DNA of 64,000 bases from Gemmatimonadota bacterium (GTDB lineage: Bacteria > Gemmatimonadota > Gemmatimonadetes > Gemmatimonadales > GWC2-71-9), in assembly GCA_040388535.1 (NCBI GenBank), contig JAZKBR010000007.1, positions 192,862 through 256,861 of the forward strand, written 5' to 3'. The notes below the pieces were generated by a model. The model searched no databases, was not told the origin of the DNA, and worked only from the letters and a program-made list of their open reading frames with translations. Below are positions 42,665 to 51,283 of this stretch, piece by piece. Positions within the stretch are counted from its first letter, which is position 1. Each line of letters starts with the position of its first letter. A program made the position numbers and the translations under genes.

Positions 42665-45361
42665 ATGCCACTACCGCGCCTGCTCGCCGCCTTGTTGCTC
42701 GGCCTGAGCGTCTCCGCAACAGCCCAGGCACCAGCCCACCTCACCACCCCGCAGGAAGCGCTCGGGCACGCGATCGGTGCCGACTATCGGCTGCCGAACT
42801 ACACCCTGCTGCAGCGGTGGTGGGAGCAACTGGCGAAGCAGTCGCCCCGGATGCGGCTCGACACGATCGGTCGCACCGCCGAAGGACGGCCGCAGCTGAT
42901 GGCGGTGATTTCCTCGCCGGCGAATCTCGCGAAACTCGAGGAATACCGTCGCACGAGTGAGTCGCTGGCGCGCGGGCGCATCGATGAGGCCACGGCACGC
43001 AAGTTGGCGGCGAGCGGCAAGGCCGTGGTCTGGATCGATGGCGGACTCCACGCCGACGAGGTGCTCGGCGCCAATCAGCTGCTCGAACTGGTCTGGCAGT
43101 TCGTCTCGATGAACGACCCCGAAACACTGCGGATTCTCGATGATGTGATCATCCTCGCGGTGCAGGTGAACCCCGATGGCATGGAGCTGGTGGCCGACTG
43201 GTACATGCGCAGCGCCGACTCGCTCAAGCGCTCGACCGGCGGGCTGCCGCGGCTCTACGAGAAGTACGCGGGGCACGACGACAACCGCGATTTCTATCGC
43301 AACGCACTCCCCGAGTCACGCAATGACTCGCGGATCCAGTATCGTACCTGGTACCCGCAGATCATCTACAATCACCATCAGACCGGTCCGGCCGGCTCGG
43401 TGATGTTCGTCCCGCCGTTCCGAGATCCGTTCAACTACTTCTTCGATCCGCTCATCCCCACTTCGCTCGACTGGGTCGGGATGGCGATGCAGCGACGCTT
43501 CGCCGCCGAAGGCAAGGGCGGCATTGTCGACGAGAACTCCACCTCGTATTCCACCTGGTGGAACGGCGGACTCCGCACTGCCGGGTACTTCCACAACATG
43601 ATCGGCATTCTCACCGAGTCGATCGGCAACCCTACCCCGCAGACCATCCCGCTGCGCCTCGACCGCCAGCTGCCGAGCGGCGACGGCGTCTTCCCGGTGC
43701 AGTGGGGACCCTGGCGGTTCCGCCAGTCGATCGACTATTCGATGACCGCCAATCGCGCCATCCTCGATCTCGCGTCACGCTATCGCGAAGACCTGCTCTT
43801 CAATTTCTGGCGGATGGGCCGCAACTCCGTGGAGCGCGGGATGCGCGACAGCTGGACCGCCGAGCCGAACATCATTGATGCGGCGGCCAAGGCGAGCGTC
43901 GGGATGCAGGGCGCCGCCGCACAGCAGGCCCAGGCCGCCGTGCTGCGGGAGCCTGCTCGTCGCGATCCGCGCGCGTACGTGATTCCCGCGGGGCAGGCCG
44001 AGATGGGCAACGCGCTCGATTTCCTGCAGGCGCTGTCGACGTCGGGGATCGAGATTCACAAGGCCACGGCACCCTTCACCGTGAAGGGCGTGACCTACCC
44101 CAAGGGTTCCTTCGTGGTCCGTGGCGACCAGGCCTTCCGCCCCCACGTGCTCGACATGTTCGAGCCACAGCACCATCCGACCGACCTGCAGTACCCGGGT
44201 GGGCCGCCGAAGCGACCGTACGACAACGCCGGCTACACTCTCGCCTTTCAGATGGGCGTGCAGTTCGATCGCCTGCTCGATGCGTTTGATGCGCCACTCG
44301 CACCAGTCGTGACCGAAGAGATTCAACCCGATGCCGCACCGTTCGACAGCAAGGCGAAAGCGTGGCGAATTGCGGCGGGCTCGACCGATGGCTTCCTCGC
44401 GGTGAATCGCCTCGTCAAGGCGGCCCAGAAGGTTGATCGCCTCGCCAACGGTGATTTCCTCGTGCCGGCGAGCAAACTCAGCAGCCAGATCCTCGGCGAG
44501 CTGGCTCGCGAGCGCGGCCTGCCGACTTTCGCAGTCGCGAAGAGCAGCGGCGGCACTCCCGTGAAGCCGTTGCGTGTCGGACTCTGGGATCGCTACGGTG
44601 GCTCGATGCCGGCAGGCTGGACCCGCTGGATTCTCGAGAAGTACGAAATGCCCTTCGAACTGGTGTATGCTCCGCGACTCGATGCCGGTGACCTGCGCAA
44701 GCAGTTTGACGTGCTGATCTTCGTCGACGGCGCCATCCCTGGTGCACCGCGCGGTGGTGGGCCCGGCGGCGGTGGCCCTGGCGGTCGCGGCATCGATACC
44801 GCCACGATCCCGGTGGAATACCGCAACCAGGTCGGCAATGTGACACTCGCGACCACGGTGCCGCAGCTCAAGGCCTTCCTCGAACAGGGTGGCAAGGTGG
44901 TCGCCATTGGCTCTTCGGCCCTCAACCTTGCCAGCGGGCTGGTGCTGCCGATCGAGAGCCAGCTGGTCGAGAAGCAGGCGGATGGTTCAGCGCGACCGAT
45001 CTCGCTCGACAGGTACTACATCCCTGGCTCGGTCCTGCGTGTGGCGGTCGACACCGCGCAATCCGCGGCGCTCGGCGCGCATCCGGTGACCGATGTCTTC
45101 TTCGACAACTCGCCGGTATTCCGGTTCCTGCCAGGTGCCGAGGCGAAGGGACTGAAGCGCATCGCCTGGTTCGCCGAGCCGGAGCCACTCAAGTCCGGCT
45201 GGGCCATCGGCCAGAACTATCTGCGCGACGGCATTGCAATGGCTTCGGCGCCGGTGGGACAGGGCACCGTCTACCTCTACGGGCCCGAGATTCTTTTCCG
45301 GGCACAGCCGCAGGGGACGTTCCGATTCCTGTTTAATGTGATGTACGGGACGACGCGATGA
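42665..45361 (+). CDS. Secreted M14-family zinc carboxypeptidase
   Basis: 898 residues. Signal peptide 1-20 (SATAQA). Peptidase_M14 domain at about 38-330: zinc ligands in GGLHADE (His, Glu) and the later NHHQ His, and the catalytic Glu in ILTESIGNP. RDFYRNALPESRN and YNHHQTGPAGS are further family motifs. The C-terminal half (about 380-890) is a non-peptidase extension containing a GPGGGGPGGRG linker and a class-I glutamine-amidotransferase-like fold (YGGSMPAGW, DVLIFVDGAI, KVVAIGSSALNLA). It should cleave C-terminal or cell-wall peptides outside the cell. Its stop codon TGA lies in the first unit of repeat E. Confidence 0.88.
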   Translation: MPLPRLLAALLLGLSVSATAQAPAHLTTPQEALGHAIGADYRLPNYTLLQRWWEQLAKQSPRMRLDTIGRTAEGRPQLMAVISSPANLAKLEEYRRTSESLARGRIDEATARKLAASGKAVVWIDGGLHADEVLGANQLLELVWQFVSMNDPETLRILDDVIILAVQVNPDGMELVADWYMRSADSLKRSTGGLPRLYEKYAGHDDNRDFYRNALPESRNDSRIQYRTWYPQIIYNHHQTGPAGSVMFVPPFRDPFNYFFDPLIPTSLDWVGMAMQRRFAAEGKGGIVDENSTSYSTWWNGGLRTAGYFHNMIGILTESIGNPTPQTIPLRLDRQLPSGDGVFPVQWGPWRFRQSIDYSMTANRAILDLASRYREDLLFNFWRMGRNSVERGMRDSWTAEPNIIDAAAKASVGMQGAAAQQAQAAVLREPARRDPRAYVIPAGQAEMGNALDFLQALSTSGIEIHKATAPFTVKGVTYPKGSFVVRGDQAFRPHVLDMFEPQHHPTDLQYPGGPPKRPYDNAGYTLAFQMGVQFDRLLDAFDAPLAPVVTEEIQPDAAPFDSKAKAWRIAAGSTDGFLAVNRLVKAAQKVDRLANGDFLVPASKLSSQILGELARERGLPTFAVAKSSGGTPVKPLRVGLWDRYGGSMPAGWTRWILEKYEMPFELVYAPRLDAGDLRKQFDVLIFVDGAIPGAPRGGGPGGGGPGGRGIDTATIPVEYRNQVGNVTLATTVPQLKAFLEQGGKVVAIGSSALNLASGLVLPIESQLVEKQADGSARPISLDRYYIPGSVLRVAVDTAQSAALGAHPVTDVFFDNSPVFRFLPGAEAKGLKRIAWFAEPEPLKSGWAIGQNYLRDGIAMASAPVGQGTVYLYGPEILFRAQPQGTFRFLFNVMYGTTR

Positions 45362-45384
45362 CAGATGACAGATGACAGATGACA
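45357..45384 (+). repeat. Heptad repeat E, left arm
   Basis: Four exact tandem units of GATGACA, starting two bases before the M14 gene stop, then degenerate GATGACG and GACGACG units and a GGA triplet run (45404-45423) that supplies the ribosome-binding site of the next gene. Its inverted partner TGTCATC is at 45829-45849, on the far side of the cupredoxin gene. Confidence 0.85.
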
Positions 45385-45425
45385 GCCGATAGATGACGGA
45401 CGACGGAGGAGGAGGAGGAGGACGG

Positions 45426-45776
45426 ATGGATCGAAACATTGCTTGCGTCGCGATCGCGCTGGTACTCGCGGCCAGCGGCTGCGCTGAAAACCCGGCATTG
45501 TACGGGCCCGGCGAAGGGAAGGTACAGGCGACCAACGCGCTGGTCTTCACACCGGCGACGGTGTTGACCACGGCAAACCATGACGTGACCTTCTCATTCG
45601 GCAGCACGGCGCATTCCATCATGTTCGATCCGAAATCTGGCGTGCCCGAGGATGTTCCACCGTCAAGTAACACCAGCGTCACCCGGAGATTTTCCGGACA
45701 GGGCCCGTTCAGCTATCACTGCGGGATTCACCCCAGCATGACCGGGACCGTCAACGTGTACTTCGCACCAGACTAA
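45426..45776 (+). CDS. Cupredoxin lipoprotein A
   Basis: 116 residues from the ATG at 45426, preceded by a run of GGA triplets that acts as Shine-Dalgarno site; an ATG 33 bases earlier lies in the repeat tract. Lipobox ASGC with Cys19. Type-1 copper ligands are all present: H63 (STAHSIMF), C99, H102 and M105 (YHCGIHPSM). So a small plastocyanin-like electron carrier anchored in a membrane. It is a paralogue of the convergent cupredoxin at 45856. The gene is flanked by inverted heptad repeats and followed by a terminator. Confidence 0.88.
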   Translation: MDRNIACVAIALVLAASGCAENPALYGPGEGKVQATNALVFTPATVLTTANHDVTFSFGSTAHSIMFDPKSGVPEDVPPSSNTSVTRRFSGQGPFSYHCGIHPSMTGTVNVYFAPD

Positions 45777-45783
45777 GGCAAGA

Positions 45784-45828
45784 GAAAGCGAAGACCGGTC
45801 TCCCAAACGGGAAGCCGGCCTTCGCTTC
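45784..45828. terminator. Bidirectional terminator-like hairpin between two cupredoxin genes
   Basis: A stem of about 20 bp (AAAGCGAAGACCGGTCTCCC with its complement after a four-base AAAC loop, a few wobble pairs) lies midway between the convergent stops at 45776 and 45856. Runs of A on one side and TTCGCTTCT on the other could serve both directions. Confidence 0.6.
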
Positions 45829-45849
45829 TGTCATCTGTCATCCGTCATC
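45829..45849 (-). repeat. Heptad repeat E, right arm
   Basis: TGTCATC twice and CGTCATC once, the reverse complement of the GATGACA units at 45357-45384. It begins where the terminator hairpin ends and stops a few bases before the end of the convergent cupredoxin gene. Confidence 0.8.
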
Positions 45850-45855
45850 CCTGCT

Positions 45856-46230
45856 TCAGTACGTCCCCGTCACCGGCGCCGCCGTCACGTGCACGGTCCC
45901 CGTCATGGTCGGGTGGATGCCGCAATGATACGGGAAATCTCCCGGGGTATTGAAGGTGCGGGTCACCGACTTGCTGCTTGAAGGGGTCGCAATATCCTCC
46001 GGCTTGCCGTCGGCGGCAGCGAAGATCACCGTATGCGCGGTGCTGCCGAAGACAAATCGCATCGGCTCACCGGTGTTCACGTTGAGTACGGCCGGGGTGA
46101 AGGCAAGCGCGTTCGAGGCCTGGACGGCTGGGCCGATCCCGTTCCCGTTGGTCCCCGAGTCGCCGCTGCAGGCAGACAATCCGACCGTGGCGGCCAGGGC
46201 GAAGAGTGCTGCGAAACGTGATGCGGTCAT
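45856..46230 (-). CDS. Cupredoxin lipoprotein B
   Basis: 124 residues. Lipobox LSAC with Cys21. Copper ligands H66 (STAHTVIF), C103, H106 and M109 (YHCGIHPTM). It shares NAL.FTPA, FGSTAH, PED and HCGIHP.MTGTV with cupredoxin A, so one is a duplicate of the other in opposite orientation. The ATG overlaps the YceI stop (ATGA), making it the last gene of a four-gene minus-strand operon. Probable role: periplasmic one-electron carrier; partner enzyme unknown. Confidence 0.88.
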   Translation of the reverse strand: MTASRFAALFALAATVGLSACSGDSGTNGNGIGPAVQASNALAFTPAVLNVNTGEPMRFVFGSTAHTVIFAAADGKPEDIATPSSSKSVTRTFNTPGDFPYHCGIHPTMTGTVHVTAAPVTGTY

Positions 46231-46811
46231 GATGTTCCTCCGGTGCCGAACGTGACGTCGACACGCACGATGATGTTCTCGTTCATCCGGAGCATTCCGA
46301 GCGCCTTGGTGAGACCGCCAATGCCGTAGTCCTTCACATTGACTGGTGTCGCGCCCTTGAAGCGGATGATACTCCCCTGTCGCCAGACCCAGCCGGGGAG
46401 CCGTGCAGAGCGGGTCTGTCCATGAAGCGTGAAATGCCCCATCAACACGACAGACGTTGAATCACCGTGCAGTTCACCGGGCGCAACCGAGTCGAGCTGA
46501 AAGCGCAACGCGGGATACTTCTCGACTTCAAGGGAGGACCAGGTATCGCGATCGCGCTTGCCGTTCTGGCTGCTCAGCGTTTTCGCCGGCGCCTCGACCC
46601 AGCCGCGAACCCGGGCGAGTCCATCGGTGCTCGACATCTCGCCCTTCAACGTGGTCGTGGTGCCGGTGAACGCGCCGAGCGTGGCCTTGGCATCAAAAGA
46701 GAGCGAGCCACGCAGTGCGGTCGCGGCGGGGTAGCCCTGCGCGATGGCCGACGACTGAGGCACCCCGCCGATCACCAGCACGCTGCAGAGCGCCAGCCAG
46801 CGCGTGTGCAT
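46227..46811 (-). CDS. Exported YceI-family lipocalin-like protein
   Basis: 194 residues from the ATG at 46811, which overlaps the previous gene's stop (TGATG). Signal peptide to about residue 25 (SSAIAQ). YceI features: SLSFDAKATLGAFTGTTTTLKGEM, RVRGWVEAPAKTLSSQNGKRDRDTWSSLEVEKYPALRFQLDSV, and the VVLMGHFTLHGQTRSARLP ending. The family folds as an extended lipocalin barrel that binds isoprenoid quinones or other long amphiphiles in the periplasm. Next to cupredoxins, quinone binding and electron transfer is an attractive but unproven idea. Confidence 0.87.
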   Translation of the reverse strand: MHTRWLALCSVLVIGGVPQSSAIAQGYPAATALRGSLSFDAKATLGAFTGTTTTLKGEMSSTDGLARVRGWVEAPAKTLSSQNGKRDRDTWSSLEVEKYPALRFQLDSVAPGELHGDSTSVVLMGHFTLHGQTRSARLPGWVWRQGSIIRFKGATPVNVKDYGIGGLTKALGMLRMNENIIVRVDVTFGTGGTS

Positions 46812-47644
46812 CAACGCACCAGCGGCGCGCGAACTACCAGGCGTCCGACCACGGCGTCACCCACCGTGCCATATCCTTCGGCCGTCACCCGCAACACACC
46901 GACGGGAAATGTCACGCCGCCAAAGAGTGACGCACGCTCCAGATTCACCTCGACCTTGCGCCGGTCGGTCTCGCCCTGTGCATTGGTGAAGTCCACCTGG
47001 AAGCGCGGACGCAATACGCTGTAGCCCACGCCGAGGTGCGGCCGGACCCTTCCCTTGCCGCCGCCGACGACCGCCTCGACCCCGAACACGCCCGGCGCCC
47101 AGCGATCGTCCGAGATGGTGCCACCAGAGCACTCGCTCGCGGGGTCTCGGATGGCGGCCTTGTCGCAGACAATCGGTGCGTGCAATGCGCCGAGAACACC
47201 TTCGGCCCGCAGGCCCAGTGCCCAGCCGTTCGAGAGCGCAAAGGGGTGCGCGATCGCGAGTGACACCAGATTCGCCTTCACCCCACGCACGCGCACGGGT
47301 GGAATCCAGGCCGCCTCGAGCAGGAAGCCGCCGACCACCGCACTCAGGCGCGGACGCACCACCACCGGAATCGGATCGGTGTTTTCCGGACCCTTGCCCG
47401 GACGGCAAGTCGTCGGCGTCGCCGTGGCGTCGTTTACCTTCGGCAGGTTCGCGACTTCGACGCCGATACTCACCCCGCGCGGCTTGCCCACCGGGGCACG
47501 CGCACCGGTGAACGCCATCGGCACCGAGAGGATCGCGAAGCTCTTCGCCTCGTTCGATTCCTTGCCAGGGAAGCAATCGCCCTGCGCACGGAGCACCATC
47601 GGCGCGAGCATCAGCGCCGCCACAATTCTCGAAGTCTTCCTCAC
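46811..47644 (-). CDS. Exported protein, possible outer-membrane barrel
   Basis: 277 residues, ATG in the ATGA overlap with the lipoprotein stop. Signal peptide 1-20 (VLRAQG). Regular alternating hydrophobic strands (RLSAVVGGFLLEAAWIPPV, NLVSLAIAHPFALSNGWALGLRAEGVLGALH, RPHLGVGYSVLRPRFQVDF, GGVTFPVGVLRVTAEGYG) and glycine-rich turns suggest an outer-membrane beta-barrel. Two Cys pairs (DCFPG/TTCRP and VCDKA/SECSG) could form disulfides. I do not recognise the family. It is coded between the Ig/cupredoxin lipoprotein and YceI. Confidence 0.65.
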   Translation of the reverse strand: MRKTSRIVAALMLAPMVLRAQGDCFPGKESNEAKSFAILSVPMAFTGARAPVGKPRGVSIGVEVANLPKVNDATATPTTCRPGKGPENTDPIPVVVRPRLSAVVGGFLLEAAWIPPVRVRGVKANLVSLAIAHPFALSNGWALGLRAEGVLGALHAPIVCDKAAIRDPASECSGGTISDDRWAPGVFGVEAVVGGGKGRVRPHLGVGYSVLRPRFQVDFTNAQGETDRRKVEVNLERASLFGGVTFPVGVLRVTAEGYGTVGDAVVGRLVVRAPLVR

Positions 47645-48636
47645 TGGACGATCACCGTACCGCGCATGCCGCTGGTCGTGGAGCCGTGCACGCTGCAGTA
47701 ATACTTGTACGTGCCCGGCGCCGTGAACTTGACCTGATAGGTCTTTGGAGGATCGAATCCCCCGCCTTGGCCAGGGAAGGACGGATTGCCGTAGGGCACC
47801 AGATCGTGGAACCCATCCTGCCAGACGAAGCTCACCGTCGTCCCCGCTGCGATCACGAGAGTCGCGGGCTCGAAGCGGGCACCGCCAGCGGTGAAGAGCT
47901 TCACGGTGGCCGTACCTGGCGGCAACGCGACGCTCGTCGCGGCGAAGCCAAGGCTCGGCCCTGCGAGCGTGCCGGCAAATGCCGTTGCGGTCTGCGCGCC
48001 GATCGCCGTACCGAGCGTCCAGAACGAAGTCGCGATACCGTCCACGCCGGAGGTCGTCTGGGCCGGCTCGAAGAACGCGTTGGCACCGTCGGCCTGCCAG
48101 ATGACGAGCTCACCACCAGCCGGTACGCCACCACGAGTCACCATGACCCGCAATTCGTTGCCGAGCTGGGATCCGGCGTTGCCCGTCTGCCCGTTCCCGG
48201 CGCTCCCGGGGAAGGCCAGACCGAGTACGCCAGGAGTCGCAGTGAGTACCGTCGCGGCGAACTGCGTTGACGCGGTCCCCACCGTGGCGTTTGCCGTTTG
48301 TGGTCCCGCGATGTTGCCGACGGTCCAGGCCGCGGTGGCGACTCCGTCGGCATTGGTGGCACCGCTGCCGATGATGGTCCCTCCGCTCGCGGTCCAGGTG
48401 ACGTCCTGGCCTGTAACGGCCGCGCCCGAACGCGACACCTTGACGCGCAGGGGAACGGCAATGGCCTGACCGGTAATCACGGTCTGCGCATCGCCGCTGG
48501 GTGACCCCTTTTCCACCAGGATGGGTGCGGGCGGCGGCGGCGGAGGAGGGGCAGTGCCGCCGTCGCCACCGCAGGCACTGACCAGCAGCATCGCGAGCAC
48601 GGGAAATGACGCCCGTGACGAACAGTTGCGTGACAT
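47641..48636 (-). CDS. Lipoprotein with two Ig-like domains and a C-terminal cupredoxin
   Basis: 331 residues from the ATG at 48636 with GAGGAG four bases upstream; a TTG at 48663 lies before that site. Lipobox LVSAC, then a proline tract, two Ig-like (Big_1-type) domains at about 40-135 and 140-235 (VKVSRSGAAVTGQDVTWTAS, VMVTRGGVPAGGELVIWQA), and a plastocyanin-like domain (FTAGGARFEPATLVIAAGTTVSFVWQD). Copper ligands: His in DGFHDLV, Cys and His in YYCSVHG, Met in SGM. First gene of the copper/YceI operon. It may hold the copper site away from the membrane, near a surface partner. Confidence 0.87.
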   Translation of the reverse strand: MSRNCSSRASFPVLAMLLVSACGGDGGTAPPPPPPPAPILVEKGSPSGDAQTVITGQAIAVPLRVKVSRSGAAVTGQDVTWTASGGTIIGSGATNADGVATAAWTVGNIAGPQTANATVGTASTQFAATVLTATPGVLGLAFPGSAGNGQTGNAGSQLGNELRVMVTRGGVPAGGELVIWQADGANAFFEPAQTTSGVDGIATSFWTLGTAIGAQTATAFAGTLAGPSLGFAATSVALPPGTATVKLFTAGGARFEPATLVIAAGTTVSFVWQDGFHDLVPYGNPSFPGQGGGFDPPKTYQVKFTAPGTYKYYCSVHGSTTSGMRGTVIVQ

Positions 48637-48829
48637 ACATCTCCTCGGCGGTGAACAGCGCAAGCACTGAGAAGCTAGTATCAGCCGCCCGGCTGTGAAT
48701 CAGTAGCAATCCGGACCGGCGAAGAAGCCGACGGGGAGGGGCCCGGCGTGCGAGCAGACGGCGGGGCCTCTGCTGGAGATGCGCGGCGCGCCGGGAATCC
48801 CGACATGGAGGAGACGTTTGTACGCGCGG
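48637..48829. other. Intergenic region without a gene
   Basis: 193 bases between the lipoprotein start and the S9 peptidase stop. It holds GAGGAG (48641-48646, minus) as ribosome-binding site and GATACT on the minus strand at about 48673-48678 as a possible -10. The remainder is GC-rich with no recognisable terminator, repeat or RNA. Confidence 0.4.
48641..48646 (-). promoter_or_regulatory. Shine-Dalgarno GAGGAG deciding the start at 48636
   Basis: GAGGAG on the minus strand ends four bases before the ATG at 48636, and lies downstream of the alternative TTG at 48663, so the ATG is the likely start of the Ig/cupredoxin lipoprotein. Confidence 0.65.
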
Positions 48830-51259
48830 TCAGGGCACCAACGCCTTCGGTCCCTTCAAATGCTTGTCCAGCCACCCCGTCATTTCGGCGAGGGTCTGAC
48901 CAATCGATTCGCGTGCCGCGTAGCCGTGACGCTCTCCCGGTAGCATCACCAGTCGCGCCGTGCCGCCATTCCCCTTCACCGCCGCATACATCCGCTCGGA
49001 CTGGATCGGGAAGGTGCCCTGATTGTCGTCGTCGGTGCCGTGGATGAAGAGAATCGGATCCTTCAGCTTGTCGGCGTAGTTGAATGGCGCCATCCGGTTG
49101 TAGACATCTTCCGCTTCCCAGTACGTGCGCTGCTCATTCTGGAAACCGAACGGCGTCAACGACCGGTTATAGGCGCCACTGCGCGCGATCCCCGCCTTGA
49201 ACAGTCGGGTATGCGCGAGCAGGTTCGCCGTGGTAAAGGCGCCGTATGAATGTCCGCCGACAGCCATCCGGTCGCGATCGCCAACGCCCATTGCCACCAG
49301 CGTGTCGATGGCGGCCTTCGCTGACATTTCGAGCTGCTCGACATAGGTGTCATTCGGCTCCTTGCCGTTGACACCGACAATCGGGAAGGTCGGGTTGTCG
49401 AGCACACCGTAGCCCTGCGTCAGCAGGAAGAGCTGCGAGGCTCCGGAGGGCCGCACGAAGCGATACGGCGAGCCGCTCACTTGCGAGGCCGCGTCAGCGG
49501 ATCCGAACTCGGCCGGATATACCCAGAGCAGGAACGGCAGCCGACCATCGCGCGATGCGTTGTAACCCGGTGGCAGATAGAGTGTGCCGGAGAGCTTGAC
49601 ACCGTCGGCGCGCGTGTAGGTGATAAGCTGCGACGTGACCCCCGCGAACTCGGGCGCGGGATCCTTCACATCCGTGAGTGCCAGCGGCGCGCGCCGCAGG
49701 ATCACGTCACGCTGGAAGTAGTTCGCCGGCTCGGCCTTCGATTCGCGACGGGTCAGAAAGGTTCCGGCGTCGGCATCGAGTGCCGCGACCACACTCTCGT
49801 AGTAGGGAGCCTGCGACCGGAAGAGGCGAGTGGTCTTGAGCGTGGCGAGGTCGATCTTGTCGAGAAACGGGCGATCGCCTTCCGACGAGGCGCCGGCGCC
49901 AGTGAGCCAGAGCGCCTTGCCATCGCGGGAGAACTGCAGCAGCGATCGACCATCCGGCGTCTGCATCATCAGTGGCGTCCCGGGGTCGTTGTAGCGATCG
50001 TCGCTCGATCGCTCCCAGAGCAACCGCGGGGTACTCCCGGGGTGCGATGGATCCAGGATCCAGGTGCGCGACTTCCGCTCCTTGGCATTCGATTCACTCA
50101 GGAGGGCGAAATTCCCGCGTCCCCAGGTGATCCCCCCGGCGCGCCATTCGGTTTCGGCGAGCGTGGCAGCGGTTCCGGTGAACGGCGCGTCGAGGGCAAG
50201 AATCCGGTCGCGCTTTGGCGCAGCAACCCGCGGATCGCCACCGTCGAGCGCTTCGGTCCAGAGTAGCGTCGCCATGGCATCGGCGCGCCAGCGATAGCCA
50301 CGCGGCCCCGGCAGGACGGCGCCCCGCACGTTGGGTGCGCTCTCGATTCTGGTACGATCCTCGAGCACCTTCGCCACGGTGCCATCACGGCGCCACAGTT
50401 CCGTGCGTGCCGGGAAGCGGCTCCACGGGAAGAGATAGGAGAACGGCCGGTGCACCGTCGTCACGAGGAACCACTGGTCGTCAGGCGATGCGTTCACCGA
50501 TGTCACCAGGCCTGCCTTGCCGAACGGGGCCATCTTCCCGTCGAGCTCGACGACCAGGTACTGCGTCGCGAAGTAGTACTCGAACATCGACTCGTCGGTC
50601 GGATCCTTGAGCAGGTCCTCATAGGTCGGGGCTGGCACCCCCTTCCCTTCGGTCTCCTGCGTGATCGCCGACGTCGGCGTGTTCGGCCGAACAGGTGGTG
50701 CACCTCGCCCGGCCGGAATCGTGGCGCAGAGCAGCCGGGCTCCACCATCGAGCCAGTCACAGGCGGCGCCGTGGGCAAGATTCAGTACCGGACCGGTGAG
50801 TCGCCGCACCTGCCCCGTCGTGTCGCCGAGGAAAAGCGAGATGCCCTGGTCGCTCGTCTGCGTGAAGGTGAACTTCGCCCCGTCGGGCGCCCAGTCGGCG
50901 CCGCTGAGTCGACCGCCTTCCGGCACCCGCACCGTGACCTGCGTGCGATCACGGGCGCGCTGCAACGTCAGGGCGATGTATCCCGTGGCATTGGCCGGAC
51001 CGTTGGTTCGCGGATCGATGCGACTGCCGGCAAGCTTGAGATGCGGTGCGGCGACCTCGGTGATCGGCGCCAGCTGCCCCTTCCGCTCCGCCAGCACGAA
51101 GAAGTTTCGTCGCGGCGAGAGTGAAAGCACGGGAGTCGGTCGGGCGTCGAGCATCCGGGCAATGGCGGCGGGTGCGTCGCGATAGCCACCCTGCGCCGGG
51201 AGCGATGTGGCGGAGGCGGCAACAATGAAGAGCAGCGTGGCAGGGACGCGACGAAACAT
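48830..51259 (-). CDS. Secreted S9-family prolyl-oligopeptidase-like serine peptidase
   Basis: 809 residues, ATG with GGAGA upstream. Signal peptide 1-22 (TSLPAQ). The N-terminal two thirds form the beta-propeller gate; the C-terminal about 260 residues are the alpha/beta hydrolase: nucleophile Ser in VGGHSYGAF, Asp in IHGTDDDNQG, His in LPGERHGYAARE. The length and HSYGAF/RHGYAA details resemble the glutamyl-endopeptidase-like S9 subfamily more than classical DPP4. It should degrade peptides outside the cytoplasm. A single gene, divergent from the UPF0173 operon. Confidence 0.9.
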   Translation of the reverse strand: MFRRVPATLLFIVAASATSLPAQGGYRDAPAAIARMLDARPTPVLSLSPRRNFFVLAERKGQLAPITEVAAPHLKLAGSRIDPRTNGPANATGYIALTLQRARDRTQVTVRVPEGGRLSGADWAPDGAKFTFTQTSDQGISLFLGDTTGQVRRLTGPVLNLAHGAACDWLDGGARLLCATIPAGRGAPPVRPNTPTSAITQETEGKGVPAPTYEDLLKDPTDESMFEYYFATQYLVVELDGKMAPFGKAGLVTSVNASPDDQWFLVTTVHRPFSYLFPWSRFPARTELWRRDGTVAKVLEDRTRIESAPNVRGAVLPGPRGYRWRADAMATLLWTEALDGGDPRVAAPKRDRILALDAPFTGTAATLAETEWRAGGITWGRGNFALLSESNAKERKSRTWILDPSHPGSTPRLLWERSSDDRYNDPGTPLMMQTPDGRSLLQFSRDGKALWLTGAGASSEGDRPFLDKIDLATLKTTRLFRSQAPYYESVVAALDADAGTFLTRRESKAEPANYFQRDVILRRAPLALTDVKDPAPEFAGVTSQLITYTRADGVKLSGTLYLPPGYNASRDGRLPFLLWVYPAEFGSADAASQVSGSPYRFVRPSGASQLFLLTQGYGVLDNPTFPIVGVNGKEPNDTYVEQLEMSAKAAIDTLVAMGVGDRDRMAVGGHSYGAFTTANLLAHTRLFKAGIARSGAYNRSLTPFGFQNEQRTYWEAEDVYNRMAPFNYADKLKDPILFIHGTDDDNQGTFPIQSERMYAAVKGNGGTARLVMLPGERHGYAARESIGQTLAEMTGWLDKHLKGPKALVP

Positions 51260-51283
51260 GAATTCTCCGGGAGGGTTGCGACC

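Noticed and set aside
48664-48829. Small gene in the gap between the lipoprotein and S9 peptidase
   Set aside because: Short frames exist but without a ribosome-binding site or recognisable sequence, and the longest runs antisense into the peptidase.
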